Below are positions 8,455 through 16,708 of a stretch of DNA of 64,000 nucleotides, in pieces. The notes beneath the pieces were generated by a model. It had not been told where the DNA came from and made no database searches. It saw nothing but the letters and a program-made list of their open reading frames with translations. Both the position numbers and the translations under genes were made by a program. Position 1 is the stretch's first letter. Every line of letters begins with the position of its first letter. Origin of the DNA: Bacteroidota bacterium (GTDB lineage Bacteria; Bacteroidota; Bacteroidia; AKYH767-A; OLB10); the NCBI GenBank assembly GCA_023251535.1, contig JAHEYP010000007.1, forward strand, positions 38,812 to 102,811, given 5' to 3'.

Positions 8455-9204
8455 ATGAAAAAAGTTATTTGCTTATTCGGTGCTTTAGTGCTCATGGTTA
8501 GTTCGTGCAAGAAAGATGATGATGCTACACCATCATCAACAAATACGGCGACAGCAGGAAGTACGGTGCCTAAATTATCAGATGCTGACGGCGTTTTTGC
8601 GGCCATCATTACAAACAATTGGGTTAGTGTTCCTTTTATTGGAGCTATCAATACACCTTATGGGACAGCAGTTGGAGTAATTGCCGATGCAACAGGTTCA
8701 TCAACGTATATTGATGCAGGTACAGTTAAATGTGACGATACTTTATTAGTTCGTAACAGCAACAATAATTATTTATTCCAAGCAACCGGCTATAATGCAA
8801 CCGGACTATCGTTCAATACCGGAAATGCAAAATGGGAAATAGGAGGTAATAGTGCTGTTGTTGCTTTTAACTATACTACAACAATCGGATTTCCTGAATT
8901 AGATTCAATTTCGAGTGCTTCAACTATTAGCGTCGGATCTAGTTATACACTAGCAACTTCAAGTGCAGTTACAAATAGCGACTCTGTGATATTTATGATT
9001 GCAGGCCCGAATGGAAGCTTAACGAAAACCAAAGGCCCGGGAACAACATCAACAACATTTACCTCTGCAGAGCTTACTGCGCTGGGTTCGGGAACTGGAA
9101 TTGCTGAAATCGTTCCTTATTCTATAGAATCAAAAGTACTCAATGGGAAAAAATATTATTTCATCAATGAAAATGCCGTTACTAAATCGGTGAAATTACA
9201 ATAG
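8455..9204 (+). CDS. Lipoprotein of unknown function
   Basis: The 249-residue product has a lipoprotein signal (hydrophobic segment, then VSSC with Cys at residue 18) followed by an acidic KKDDDA, which in Bacteroidota often marks outer-membrane or surface sorting of lipoproteins. The mature part is rich in Thr, Ser, Gly and Asn and reads as beta strands. I recall similar small beta-sandwich lipoproteins in Bacteroidota (DUF6252-like) but cannot confirm a family. It has its own TAnnTTTG promoter and a weak hairpin with a T run after the stop, so it is likely a single-gene unit between uvrC and a convergent lipoprotein gene. Confidence 0.85.
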   Translation: MKKVICLFGALVLMVSSCKKDDDATPSSTNTATAGSTVPKLSDADGVFAAIITNNWVSVPFIGAINTPYGTAVGVIADATGSSTYIDAGTVKCDDTLLVRNSNNNYLFQATGYNATGLSFNTGNAKWEIGGNSAVVAFNYTTTIGFPELDSISSASTISVGSSYTLATSSAVTNSDSVIFMIAGPNGSLTKTKGPGTTSTTFTSAELTALGSGTGIAEIVPYSIESKVLNGKKYYFINENAVTKSVKLQ

Positions 9205-9241
9205 AGAATACCGTTATTTTTTGTGATTCACTTCACACAAT

Positions 9242-9278
9242 CCCACCTCGTCTTGAACTTTTCAGGGCGGGGTTTTTT
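9242..9278 (+). terminator. Probable terminator after the lipoprotein gene
   Basis: A short stem with one mismatch (cccacc at 9242-9247 with ggcggg at 9266-9271) is followed by six T. The stem is weak, so the call rests mainly on the T run and position. Confidence 0.45.
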
Positions 9279-9290
9279 ATTGAATTAATT

Positions 9291-9695
9291 TTAGTGAATG
9301 CCTAAGCTGTTAAGCTCGTCGATGGAAATTGTAGGAGGCATTTCATTATTTAACAATTTTCGTTTTACCAATGCTCCTGCATTAGAAGCGTCACTCTCCG
9401 AATGAAATCCATGGTTACCTGAAATGGCGGGAATAGTAGGCTGATGTATCATCTTCTTGCCATTTACCATTATATCATAGCCATAACCGTTAGTAGCCAC
9501 ATCATTTTTAAAAACAATCACCTGGATTTGTGCTTGTGTGTCGGGGGATGCAGTAGCAATTGTATCAGTTGGAATAGAAGAACTGTCGGAGGAAACAATC
9601 ACCGAGTCGGCCGAAATGGCAACAACAGTGGATTCATTTTTAGAACCACAGGCACAACAAAAAAGAAGCCCGATGAAGGTTACTAATATTTTCAT
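9291..9695 (-). CDS. Small lipoprotein, DUF4907-like
   Basis: The 134-residue product has a lipoprotein signal (FCCACG, Cys near residue 16). A low-complexity Ser/Asp/Thr linker runs to about residue 50. A compact C-terminal domain follows, with YGYDIMVNGKKMIHQPTIPAISGNHGF and NEMPPTISIDELNSLG. I associate this pattern (YGYDI, IHQP-IPA, F-s-e-DA, MPPTI) with DUF4907, a Bacteroidota family of unknown function; that link is from memory. It probably sits in a membrane facing the periplasm or surface. A TATACTTG sequence just upstream is one mismatch from the -7 consensus. The next gene rightward has its own terminator at 9711-9739, so this one is transcribed separately. Confidence 0.82.
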   Translation of the reverse strand: MKILVTFIGLLFCCACGSKNESTVVAISADSVIVSSDSSSIPTDTIATASPDTQAQIQVIVFKNDVATNGYGYDIMVNGKKMIHQPTIPAISGNHGFHSESDASNAGALVKRKLLNNEMPPTISIDELNSLGIH

Positions 9696-9710
9696 GCAAC
9701 AAGTATAAAT

Positions 9711-9739
9711 AAAAAAAGGAATCTATTAAAGATTCCTTT
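9711..9739 (-). terminator. Rho-independent terminator of the isomerase gene
   Basis: A 10-bp stem (aaaggaatct at 9715-9724 with agattccttt at 9730-9739) has a 5-base loop, and leftward the transcript ends in a T run (A run at 9711-9717 on the plus strand). Confidence 0.85.
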
Positions 9740-9773
9740 TGAATATTATTTGCAAATTTCTAGTCGTTTAGCC

Positions 9774-10763
9774 TTAGATCTTCGAAAGTTCATTTTTCAA
9801 ATAATCGATTACGTTTACTTCGGTAGCATCGATATTTTTAATTTCAGCAATATACCAGCTTACCCAATCTCCTAAGTGAAGAAGGTAAATTGAGCGTTGT
9901 AATTGACTTGTTCCTTTCGAGTGAATTTCAATATAACCTGGAGCATATTTTTTAAATACTTCAGAGCAGATATCCATGCGCTTTTGAGTACGAGCATAAT
10001 CATCTTCACTTCTCAACATCAACACAACTGCATCGGGATGTGATTCTGTCCAGCCTACTAATTCATTGTGGTTCATTTCAGGCAATACATGATGCCAGCA
10101 TAACATCTTGCTGTTTTCGTTGATTTGCTGACGTAAACGAACCGCCACACCTTCATAACGTGCTTCGCAATAGATGATAGGCATTTTACCTACTAAACGT
10201 TCCGCAATGCTATATGCTTCTTTGCGAATAGCCTCTTGTTCTGATTCAAGTAAAGCTATTGTCTTTTGAAGATCTGCACGGAAAGCATTTCCGAGTAATC
10301 CGTAGCCTTCAAAAGCATAGAATAACTGCGTAAATGAATATCCGAAGCAAGAGCGTGGAGGCATTCCACCCGGAATGGTGATAGTATCACAATTATTTTC
10401 TTTAGCCATTGCAGCAATTTTACCTCCTGAAGTGATGCAACAGATTTTTGCACCTTTCTTCAAAGCAGCTTGCATAGCTTGAACTGTTTCTTCTGTATTT
10501 CCCGAATAAGAGCAGATCATAACAAGGGTATGAGCATCTACAAATTCAGGGATAAAATAATCCTTGTTAACGGTTACGGGAACTTTTAACTCTTTATCGG
10601 TAACCTGAGCCATAATGGATCCTCCGATACCTGAACCGCCAAGTCCAGTAATTAAAATATTACGGATAGGTTGTGCGGATGCAGTTAATTTTGCGTTTTC
10701 CCCAATGGAAATAGCCTCTTTCATTTGAGTCATGAAGTTGGCAATCAGATCTTTCATTAACAT
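9774..10763 (-). CDS. Bifunctional phosphoglucose/phosphomannose isomerase
   Basis: It interconverts glucose-6-phosphate or mannose-6-phosphate with fructose-6-phosphate, feeding glycolysis and mannose-based nucleotide sugars. It has two SIS domains. The N-terminal one has ITGLGGSGIGGSIMAQ and CSYSGNTEETVQAM, the phosphosugar-binding S/T loop. The family marker GMPPRSCFGYSF follows, then CWHHVLPEMNHNELVGW with the catalytic Glu and His. A longer frame reaches 10817, but an exact TAnnTTTG promoter element (10793-10800) lies inside that extension. I therefore start at the ATG at 10763 (MLMKDLIANF; the second Met, at 10757, is equally possible), giving about 329 residues, close to the family norm. 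This SIS-type enzyme replaces the classical Pgi in many Bacteroidota and archaea. Confidence 0.93.
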   Translation of the reverse strand: MLMKDLIANFMTQMKEAISIGENAKLTASAQPIRNILITGLGGSGIGGSIMAQVTDKELKVPVTVNKDYFIPEFVDAHTLVMICSYSGNTEETVQAMQAALKKGAKICCITSGGKIAAMAKENNCDTITIPGGMPPRSCFGYSFTQLFYAFEGYGLLGNAFRADLQKTIALLESEQEAIRKEAYSIAERLVGKMPIIYCEARYEGVAVRLRQQINENSKMLCWHHVLPEMNHNELVGWTESHPDAVVLMLRSEDDYARTQKRMDICSEVFKKYAPGYIEIHSKGTSQLQRSIYLLHLGDWVSWYIAEIKNIDATEVNVIDYLKNELSKI

Positions 10764-10792
10764 GTTAAAATGGTTCTTTAATTTCGGTGAGG

Positions 10793-10800
10793 CAAATATA
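10793..10800 (-). promoter_or_regulatory. Bacteroidota -7 promoter element for the isomerase gene
   Basis: Read leftward the bases are TATATTTG, an exact TAnnTTTG. Its position about 30 bases before the ATG at 10763 argues against starts further upstream. Confidence 0.6.
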
Positions 10801-10852
10801 CGTGTGAAGGCATCCATACGTTACAGTAAAACTATAATTTATACACGAGTTT

Positions 10853-11644
10853 ATGAAGATCATCAGGTTGATAATTCTGTTGCTGACGGTTACGCTTTTA
10901 GGAGGCTGTACCGACGAGAATGGGGCTTTTAATGTTTTTGATGTGCAAGAGGATGCCGACCTAGGCAAGCAATTTAATGAACAAATTCTGGCCGATCCGG
11001 GGCAATATCCTATCCTCGACCGCAAAGAAAACAGAGAATTATACAGCGATATTGATGGTTTAGTGAAGGAAATCTTGTCGTCGAAGGCTATTCAGCACCG
11101 AAATGACTTTAATTGGGAGGTGTTCATTATTGAAAACGACACTACCCTAAATGCTTTCGCCACTCCTGGAGGCTATGTTTATGTATACACCGGACTTATC
11201 AAGTACCTCGATAGTAAGGATCAGTTGGCGGGGGTACTAGGGCATGAAATAGCGCATGCCGATTTAAGGCATAGCACTGAACAATTAACCAAATCGTATG
11301 GGCTAGGGCTAATCATCAAGTTTTTCTTTGGTGATAATGGAACGCTAGCGAATATGGCCGGCAGCTTAGTGGGATTGCAATTTAGTAGAGAAGACGAAAC
11401 CGAAGCCGATATGCAAAGTGTAGTATATCTTTACGACACCCAATACGATCCTCGAGGCGTAGCACGATTCTTTGAAAAGATGGAAGCCCAAGGTGAGACC
11501 TTAGGGCCACTAGTGTTTTTGAGTACACATCCGAATCCCGAGAATCGTGTCGACAAAATCATGCTCAAATGGAAAGAGTTGGGAGCTAAGAAGGGTATTT
11601 CAGATAAAGAAGGATATGCCGAAATAAAAAAACTGCTGCCATAA
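10853..11644 (+). CDS. M48-family zinc metalloprotease lipoprotein
   Basis: The 263-residue protein is a BepA/LoiP-like peptidase. A lipoprotein signal ends in LGGC (Cys at residue 19). The peptidase domain shows NAFATPGGYVYVYTGLI, the zinc motif HEIAH in LGHEIAHADLRHS, and the third ligand region SREDETEADMQSVVYL (the ExxxD pattern). It ends with STHPNPENRVDKI, a standard M48 closing motif. Such enzymes clear misassembled outer-membrane proteins in the periplasm. It is divergent from the isomerase gene. Its stop codon lies inside a hairpin that serves as terminator for the convergent gene. Confidence 0.95.
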   Translation: MKIIRLIILLLTVTLLGGCTDENGAFNVFDVQEDADLGKQFNEQILADPGQYPILDRKENRELYSDIDGLVKEILSSKAIQHRNDFNWEVFIIENDTTLNAFATPGGYVYVYTGLIKYLDSKDQLAGVLGHEIAHADLRHSTEQLTKSYGLGLIIKFFFGDNGTLANMAGSLVGLQFSREDETEADMQSVVYLYDTQYDPRGVARFFEKMEAQGETLGPLVFLSTHPNPENRVDKIMLKWKELGAKKGISDKEGYAEIKKLLP

Positions 11645-11651
11645 GCAGCAG
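11626..11651 (-). terminator. Terminator of the leftward gene at 11735-12625, overlapping the M48 stop codon
   Basis: A 7-bp stem (ctgctgc at 11633-11639 with gcagcag at 11645-11651) is followed leftward by a run of seven T. The loop contains the TAA stop of the convergent M48 gene. Read rightward it lacks a T run. Confidence 0.75.
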
Positions 11652-11734
11652 GATTCAGGAGATTACCGGAGGCGCGATTGAAAATGGTTCTTAAGAAAAA
11701 GGGTTGGAGTCAAACTTACGCGAAAGGGATCGGC

Positions 11735-12625
11735 TTAAGGGAAACGTAACGAGCGCACTTTTTGCTGGTGTTGGTAAAACACCCCCAGTAATACTTCCTG
11801 CCTGAATTGCAAATGGCTATTGTAATCAGGTTCGAAAAAAACTTTAGTGTCAAAACGCAACTCCATAACTTTTAAGAAGTGAAGTGCTACACGATTTTGT
11901 AGGTCTACATGAACACCTTGCTTGTTAAAACCATTGGCAAAAACTCTCGATTGATTTCGCCAAACAAGTAGGTCTTTGAAATAACTCTCGTTAATCATAA
12001 ATTGAACGCTAAGCCCATATTCACTCTGAATATAGCTGTGCTTAGTAACAAGTAAATTCTTTTCGTCAGGTTGATGATACAATCCGTTTCGAGGTATAGT
12101 AGCGATTTTAATAGTAGCAAGAGATCCTGAAAAAGAAGAGTTCTTCCAAAAGTTTTTATTCCAACCGTAAGAGTATTCAACACGTGCGGGGTTGAAGAAC
12201 CCTTCGATCCAAATGTTTTTCTCCTGACCATCAATTATTGTCTTGTCCCATAGGTTCAGCCACCGAGATGTTACATATAACATATGGGAAGTTTCCCATT
12301 TTTTTTCTGATGTTTTATTCCACTGTAATTGAAGCTTGAAAAAATCACTGCCGATAACCCATATGCTATCGATAAAATGTAAATAGCTGATCTCTGTTCG
12401 AAACACATGTTGAAAGTTAATCTTCGAGTTTGTTTTCCCTCTATAAACGACATCACTTAATCCTTGAAACGAAAGTGTAGAGTAATGATTGTTATTTCCA
12501 CTATTTTCTTGTGCATATGCAGCAGTAAGACTACTCGATAACCATAACTCTGATGAGTCAGGCACAAGTTGTGCATTTACAGCATGCGAAACCAGAATAA
12601 ATATCAATAGCAGTATTGCTTTCAT
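11735..12625 (-). CDS. Exported beta-rich (probable outer-membrane) protein, DUF3078-like
   Basis: The 296-residue product has a signal peptide of about 18 residues (cleavage after VNAQ). The rest is rich in Trp, Tyr and Phe on alternating residues (for example WETSHMLYVTSRWLNLWDKT, VEYSYGWNKNFW), as in a transmembrane beta barrel. The length, the DSIWVIGSDFFKLQLQWNK segment and the FRQEVLLGVFY end remind me of DUF3078 proteins of Bacteroidota; this is a recollection. It ends without a sorting domain, so it is Sec-exported and inserted in the outer membrane rather than sent out by T9SS. No substrate can be assigned. It is a single-gene unit with its own terminator. Confidence 0.8.
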   Translation of the reverse strand: MKAILLLIFILVSHAVNAQLVPDSSELWLSSSLTAAYAQENSGNNNHYSTLSFQGLSDVVYRGKTNSKINFQHVFRTEISYLHFIDSIWVIGSDFFKLQLQWNKTSEKKWETSHMLYVTSRWLNLWDKTIIDGQEKNIWIEGFFNPARVEYSYGWNKNFWKNSSFSGSLATIKIATIPRNGLYHQPDEKNLLVTKHSYIQSEYGLSVQFMINESYFKDLLVWRNQSRVFANGFNKQGVHVDLQNRVALHFLKVMELRFDTKVFFEPDYNSHLQFRQEVLLGVFYQHQQKVRSLRFP

Positions 12626-13137
12626 TCAACAGTGTTTATAGTACATTACAGGCATAGCAATTCCGGTCTCTGTAAGAGATGTTTTTTTGCACAGCAGATT
12701 TAATCTGCTGTTAAGAGAACAATAACATAACTGTCTTATACGGCCATTTTACAGAATGGCGATAAAGTAGCCTTGGCGCTGTAATTCTACAGCCAAATAA
12801 GAATTTATATCATCAACTTTAGTCAATGTTATAATAGTTGCAGGATGGTTAACGGAAGGGTCCCTCTTCTTCTCGTTTAGTTTTTTCCGTATTACGGCAC
12901 GGATTATTATTTTATACTCTTATAGGTTCGTTACTTATAAAATAACATCGAAAAACGATCAGAACTCTATGCTGCGAATATATATTGTTTAGTAAATGCG
13001 CCCAAATATATTTAATCTTCATTTTCGAACGAAATGTTAATAACCTGTGCAATTATTTACAATGTAAAACAAAACAAGAGGGATTATTCGTTTTTGTTGG
13101 TGAAATTATTTTCACCCATTTAATTAAGCAGATTAAT
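12626..13137. other. Intergenic region with three consecutive small hairpins
   Basis: No gene is supported in this stretch of about 510 bases. Three inverted repeats follow one another: acagcagat/atctgctgt at 12691-12711 (9-bp stem), gccatt/aatggc at 12743-12760 (6-bp stem), and gctgta/tacagc at 12778-12793 (6-bp stem). None is followed by a T run on either strand, so they are not ordinary terminators. The short frame at 12985-13191 has neither codon-use nor start-site support and runs through a terminator. The region separates the starts of a leftward gene (12625) from the end of another (13188). Confidence 0.6.
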
Positions 13138-13168
13138 AAAAAAAGGCACTTCGATAGAAGTGCCTTTT
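13138..13168 (-). terminator. Rho-independent terminator of the delta-60-repeat T9SS gene
   Basis: A 12-bp perfect stem (aaaaggcacttc at 13141-13152 with gaagtgcctttt at 13157-13168) has a 4-base loop and a leftward T run of seven. It begins 20 bases past the stop at 13188. Confidence 0.92.
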
Positions 13169-13187
13169 GCAATAAAATCATATTATA

Positions 13188-14738
13188 TTAATCGTATTTA
13201 ACGAATTTTGAAGCAGTTGCCGTTCCTTTTTCTTTAATCAAATACACTCCGGCAGGAAGGGTTTCAATATTGACTTTGTTTATACCTAACGTTGCTGTAA
13301 GCTGTTTCAATAGTTGTCCTTCAGTATTTAATATTTCTACAATAGTTTCTCTCTTGCAGTTTAACGTAATAAAGTTAGATGCAGGATTCGGATAAACCGC
13401 ATTTATAAAACTTGATTCATTAATTGATATTCCTGAAACAACAGTTACTGGCTTTAATAATAGCATTTCAATATCTTCATTAATTGCACTAGAGAGCACT
13501 CCAGTTCCATTGATGAATATTCTTCCATCAGATAATAGTAGCATGTTGTTTGCTTCGTCATCAACATTTCCAGTTGCAACTGGCACTTGCACATAGCCTG
13601 TACCGTTAAATGTTAAATCGACTGTCCCAGTTGAATCTAAACGCGCAGCATAAAAATTTAATCCCGTGCTTGAATTATCAATTGACCCTCCAAAAACGAT
13701 TTTCCCATCAGGTGCAATAGCCATCCCTGTAACGGTTGTTGTTAATCCTGCAACCATGTAAATTTTGCTTCCTATTAGATTAAAACTTGTATCAAACGCT
13801 CCGTTTGGTAATAAGCGTACTATCGCAGCAGAAGAGCCTCCTGAAGTGCCTCCTAAGACAATTCTATTCATGCTGTCAAGTGCTAAACAATATACATCAG
13901 AACTAGAGCCTACCGTTGTAAGTTGACGATAACCGGTACTATTGAAGGTAAGGTCGTATGCTCCTGTACTATCGATACGTGCCACAAACATTTTTCCACC
14001 TGCAGTTCCAGCGAAAACAATTTTTCCGTCGGGTTGAACGGCTATTCCTGTTCCGAATTCTGCAGCTCCAGTCGGATTAAATAATTTTTTCCCATCTGTA
14101 TCAAATGTGGGATCTAATTGTCCTGCAGATGTTACTTTAACAATTACAAAATCGTTATCGAGTGGTGTGCCTCCTGTTCTAGTAGCTCCTGTCAGATATA
14201 TATTTCCTGTGGCATCCATTGTAAATGCATTTGCTTCATCCGGTTGAGTTCCTCCACCTGTCATATCAACAAATAATACTCCTGTACTGTTGAATGTATT
14301 ATCGATGTGTCCGGTTGAATCCAAACGGCACACCATCAAATCTTGGCTACTACCACTTACCGATCTTCCTGTATTTACTGCAACGAATCGACCTAGTTCA
14401 TCTTGCTTTACTACGGGAGTTTGTCCTCCAATAGATCCTTGATTTCCCATGCTCACTTTTGTTACTCCATTAGTGCCGAATGTACTATCAATAACTCCGG
14501 TTAGTTTAAATCTTGCAAAACATAATTCGAATGAACCTGTTCCAGTATTTTTACTTAGCCCGACAATAACAATTTTGCCGTCATCTTGAACAAGAGATCC
14601 AAAACTACGATCTATGTTATTAAAGAAATTATAGGTTTTTTTACCTGTTGAATTGAATGTTGAATCAGGCACATACGATTGCGATTTGCTAATCGTGACA
14701 TTTAATACTAAGAGGAATAAGAGGAAACTTTTTTTCAT
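13188..14738 (-). CDS. Secreted delta-60 repeat protein with T9SS type A sorting domain
   Basis: The 516-residue product has a signal peptide (residues 1-19, cleavage near SKSQ). About eight repeats of 50-60 residues follow, each with an LxxDGKIV strand and an xLDxTFNxTG strand (for example VQPDGKIVFAGTA, DLTFNSTGYRQL). This is the pattern of delta-60 / beta-propeller repeat proteins. The C-terminal 75 residues form a type A sorting domain (VYPNPASNFITL, then LNTEGQLLKQL, then LPAGVYLIKE). The protein is expected at or beyond the outer membrane. The gene starts only 14 bases after the stop of the M1 aminopeptidase gene, so they share a transcript. No enzyme motif is visible. Confidence 0.92.
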   Translation of the reverse strand: MKKSFLLFLLVLNVTISKSQSYVPDSTFNSTGKKTYNFFNNIDRSFGSLVQDDGKIVIVGLSKNTGTGSFELCFARFKLTGVIDSTFGTNGVTKVSMGNQGSIGGQTPVVKQDELGRFVAVNTGRSVSGSSQDLMVCRLDSTGHIDNTFNSTGVLFVDMTGGGTQPDEANAFTMDATGNIYLTGATRTGGTPLDNDFVIVKVTSAGQLDPTFDTDGKKLFNPTGAAEFGTGIAVQPDGKIVFAGTAGGKMFVARIDSTGAYDLTFNSTGYRQLTTVGSSSDVYCLALDSMNRIVLGGTSGGSSAAIVRLLPNGAFDTSFNLIGSKIYMVAGLTTTVTGMAIAPDGKIVFGGSIDNSSTGLNFYAARLDSTGTVDLTFNGTGYVQVPVATGNVDDEANNMLLLSDGRIFINGTGVLSSAINEDIEMLLLKPVTVVSGISINESSFINAVYPNPASNFITLNCKRETIVEILNTEGQLLKQLTATLGINKVNIETLPAGVYLIKEKGTATASKFVKYD

Positions 14739-14752
14739 AATGTGTAAGGTTG

Positions 14753-16609
14753 TTATTTTAACATGTCATCAATTGTTTGCATAGTTACGGCATGATACCC
14801 GGAGCGAGCTTTTACATAAATTGCTTTCGCCATTTCTTTTCCTTCTGGAGTAGCAATCATCGCTTCGAATAATGGCCTAACAAATTTTCTTCTTCCTACA
14901 TGACATAAAAATTCATCGAGTGCTTTATATCCTTCTTTGTATTGGCTGTTGATTGTATGCAACAACCAATCACATTTTATCTCAGCGTTTCCTGAGGCTG
15001 TGAAATGGAATGCCGCATCTAAATCTTTCATTTGCTTCTCCTCCATTTTCTCCGGCAATTGTCGAAGGAAGTATAACCATTGATGTGTATTCCATCCTTC
15101 TACTACTAAATCTTTTGCAGGTGTTCCTTTTTTAAATTGCTCTGCTGCAGTGCCTGCCATATCGAGTGCTTTAGATGTAATCACCGGACAATTTGCAGGT
15201 AATCCCGGACCAAACACCCAAGCATCAATATTGATTTTTGATTTTAATGCAGCATCGTCATGTATCAATTCTTTATTTAAGTAATCGAGGAATACATCTG
15301 TAGTAATACTCTGAAATGCATGCTCTGCGAAATACTTCTTAAGAAACGCATCCCACTTCTCACGACCTACAGCCATCTCAATAGTAGTAAGGAAAAACCT
15401 TCCTTTTTCATAAGCGATATCACTCATGCCATCATCTGGATCACGGTCTTTTAAGTTTAAATAAAGATGTGAATCCGGATTTTTATCTCCCAATTCTTTA
15501 ATTGTATTTTCAAGTTCTCCTTTGCTTAAAACGGTTAGCATATCGGCATAATCTTTACCGTATAACTTCTCCATGATGCGCGTTTCAAAGTATACCGTAA
15601 ATCCTTCATTCAACCAGAAGTCATCCCATGTTGCATTCGTTACTAAATTCCCACTCCAGCTATGCGCTAACTCATGCGCAATAAGTGATACTAATGAACG
15701 ATCTCCCGCGAGGATGGTAGGTGTGGCAAAGGTGATACGCGGATTTTCCATTCCTCCGAAAGGAAAACTTGGAGGCAACACTAAAACGTCGTAACGGCCC
15801 CATGCATATGGGCCATATAATTCTTCTGCTGCTGCAATCATTTTTGGAAGGTCAATAAATTCATTAGCAGCTTTATCTAATGTTACTGGCTCTGCAAATA
15901 CACCACTACGATTGTCGTAGGCATGGAATTTGAAGTTTCCTACTGCCAATGCCATCAAGTAAGAAGGAATTGCTTGAGGCATGTTGAAATTGTATTTCCC
16001 ATCGGCATGTAAAACAGTATCGTTTTCTGCACTCATTACGGCCATTAAATCTGGGGGACAAGTAATCGTTGCGCTATAGGTAAAACGTACTCCCGGACTA
16101 TCTTGTAACGGAATCCATGTTCGAGCTAAAATCGCTTGACTTTGCGTGAATAAGAAAGGCGTTTTTCCACCAGCCGTTTGTTCAGGACTTAACCATTGAA
16201 CTGCCGCAGCATCAGGAGATGTTGAATATTTAACTCTCACTTTTTTAGTGGTTGGTTTTATCGCAATCGCTAAATCACTTCCTAAAAATTCAACAGGCTT
16301 TCCTAGTTCGAATGATGTTGGCATATTATCATCGAGCCAAACTGAATCGATGGTTAAGTCGCGTGTGTCGAGGTGGAGGGTATTTACTTTTCCTAAATTA
16401 TCAATTGATAATTCAGCATATCCCGATAGTTGCTTCGAGGCAAAATCAACGTTTAAGTCGAGTTTAAGATGTTTCACTACCGCTTCTTCCGGCTTGGCGA
16501 AAGAGTGATGATCGATGTTATGCATAGTCTTTTCTACGTTTTTCTGTTTTGGATGACAGGCGGAAAACACACTAATCACAAGTGCCGCCGATAATATGGA
16601 TTTGAACAT
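14753..16609 (-). CDS. M1-family metallopeptidase lipoprotein (leukotriene A4 hydrolase/aminopeptidase type)
   Basis: The 618-residue enzyme removes N-terminal residues from peptides. It begins with a lipoprotein signal (FSAC, Cys near residue 18). The N-terminal beta domain has YAELSIDNLG and a long saddle. The active-site domain has the substrate anchor FGGMENP and the zinc site HELAHSWSGN, with the third ligand Glu in WLNEGFTVYFE 18 residues later. A C-terminal alpha-helical domain like that of leukotriene A4 hydrolase follows (WLYFLRQLPEK). All catalytic residues are present. It probably works on the periplasmic side of a membrane to use external peptides. It is first in a two-gene unit with the delta-60 T9SS protein. 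Confidence 0.96.
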   Translation of the reverse strand: MFKSILSAALVISVFSACHPKQKNVEKTMHNIDHHSFAKPEEAVVKHLKLDLNVDFASKQLSGYAELSIDNLGKVNTLHLDTRDLTIDSVWLDDNMPTSFELGKPVEFLGSDLAIAIKPTTKKVRVKYSTSPDAAAVQWLSPEQTAGGKTPFLFTQSQAILARTWIPLQDSPGVRFTYSATITCPPDLMAVMSAENDTVLHADGKYNFNMPQAIPSYLMALAVGNFKFHAYDNRSGVFAEPVTLDKAANEFIDLPKMIAAAEELYGPYAWGRYDVLVLPPSFPFGGMENPRITFATPTILAGDRSLVSLIAHELAHSWSGNLVTNATWDDFWLNEGFTVYFETRIMEKLYGKDYADMLTVLSKGELENTIKELGDKNPDSHLYLNLKDRDPDDGMSDIAYEKGRFFLTTIEMAVGREKWDAFLKKYFAEHAFQSITTDVFLDYLNKELIHDDAALKSKINIDAWVFGPGLPANCPVITSKALDMAGTAAEQFKKGTPAKDLVVEGWNTHQWLYFLRQLPEKMEEKQMKDLDAAFHFTASGNAEIKCDWLLHTINSQYKEGYKALDEFLCHVGRRKFVRPLFEAMIATPEGKEMAKAIYVKARSGYHAVTMQTIDDMLK

Positions 16610-16708
16610 TGTAGTGTTTACAGGTTGCGTGTAAAACTAAATAGAATACCGTTTCAAACCTTTAAGTTCGTAGCTGTAAAGAAGGATTTTCCTCCACAGC
16701 CCTTGTTA

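Noticed and set aside
12985-13191. Small protein of 68 residues in the gap
   Set aside because: It runs through the terminator at 13138-13168, is AT-rich low complexity, and has no recognisable domain or start signal.
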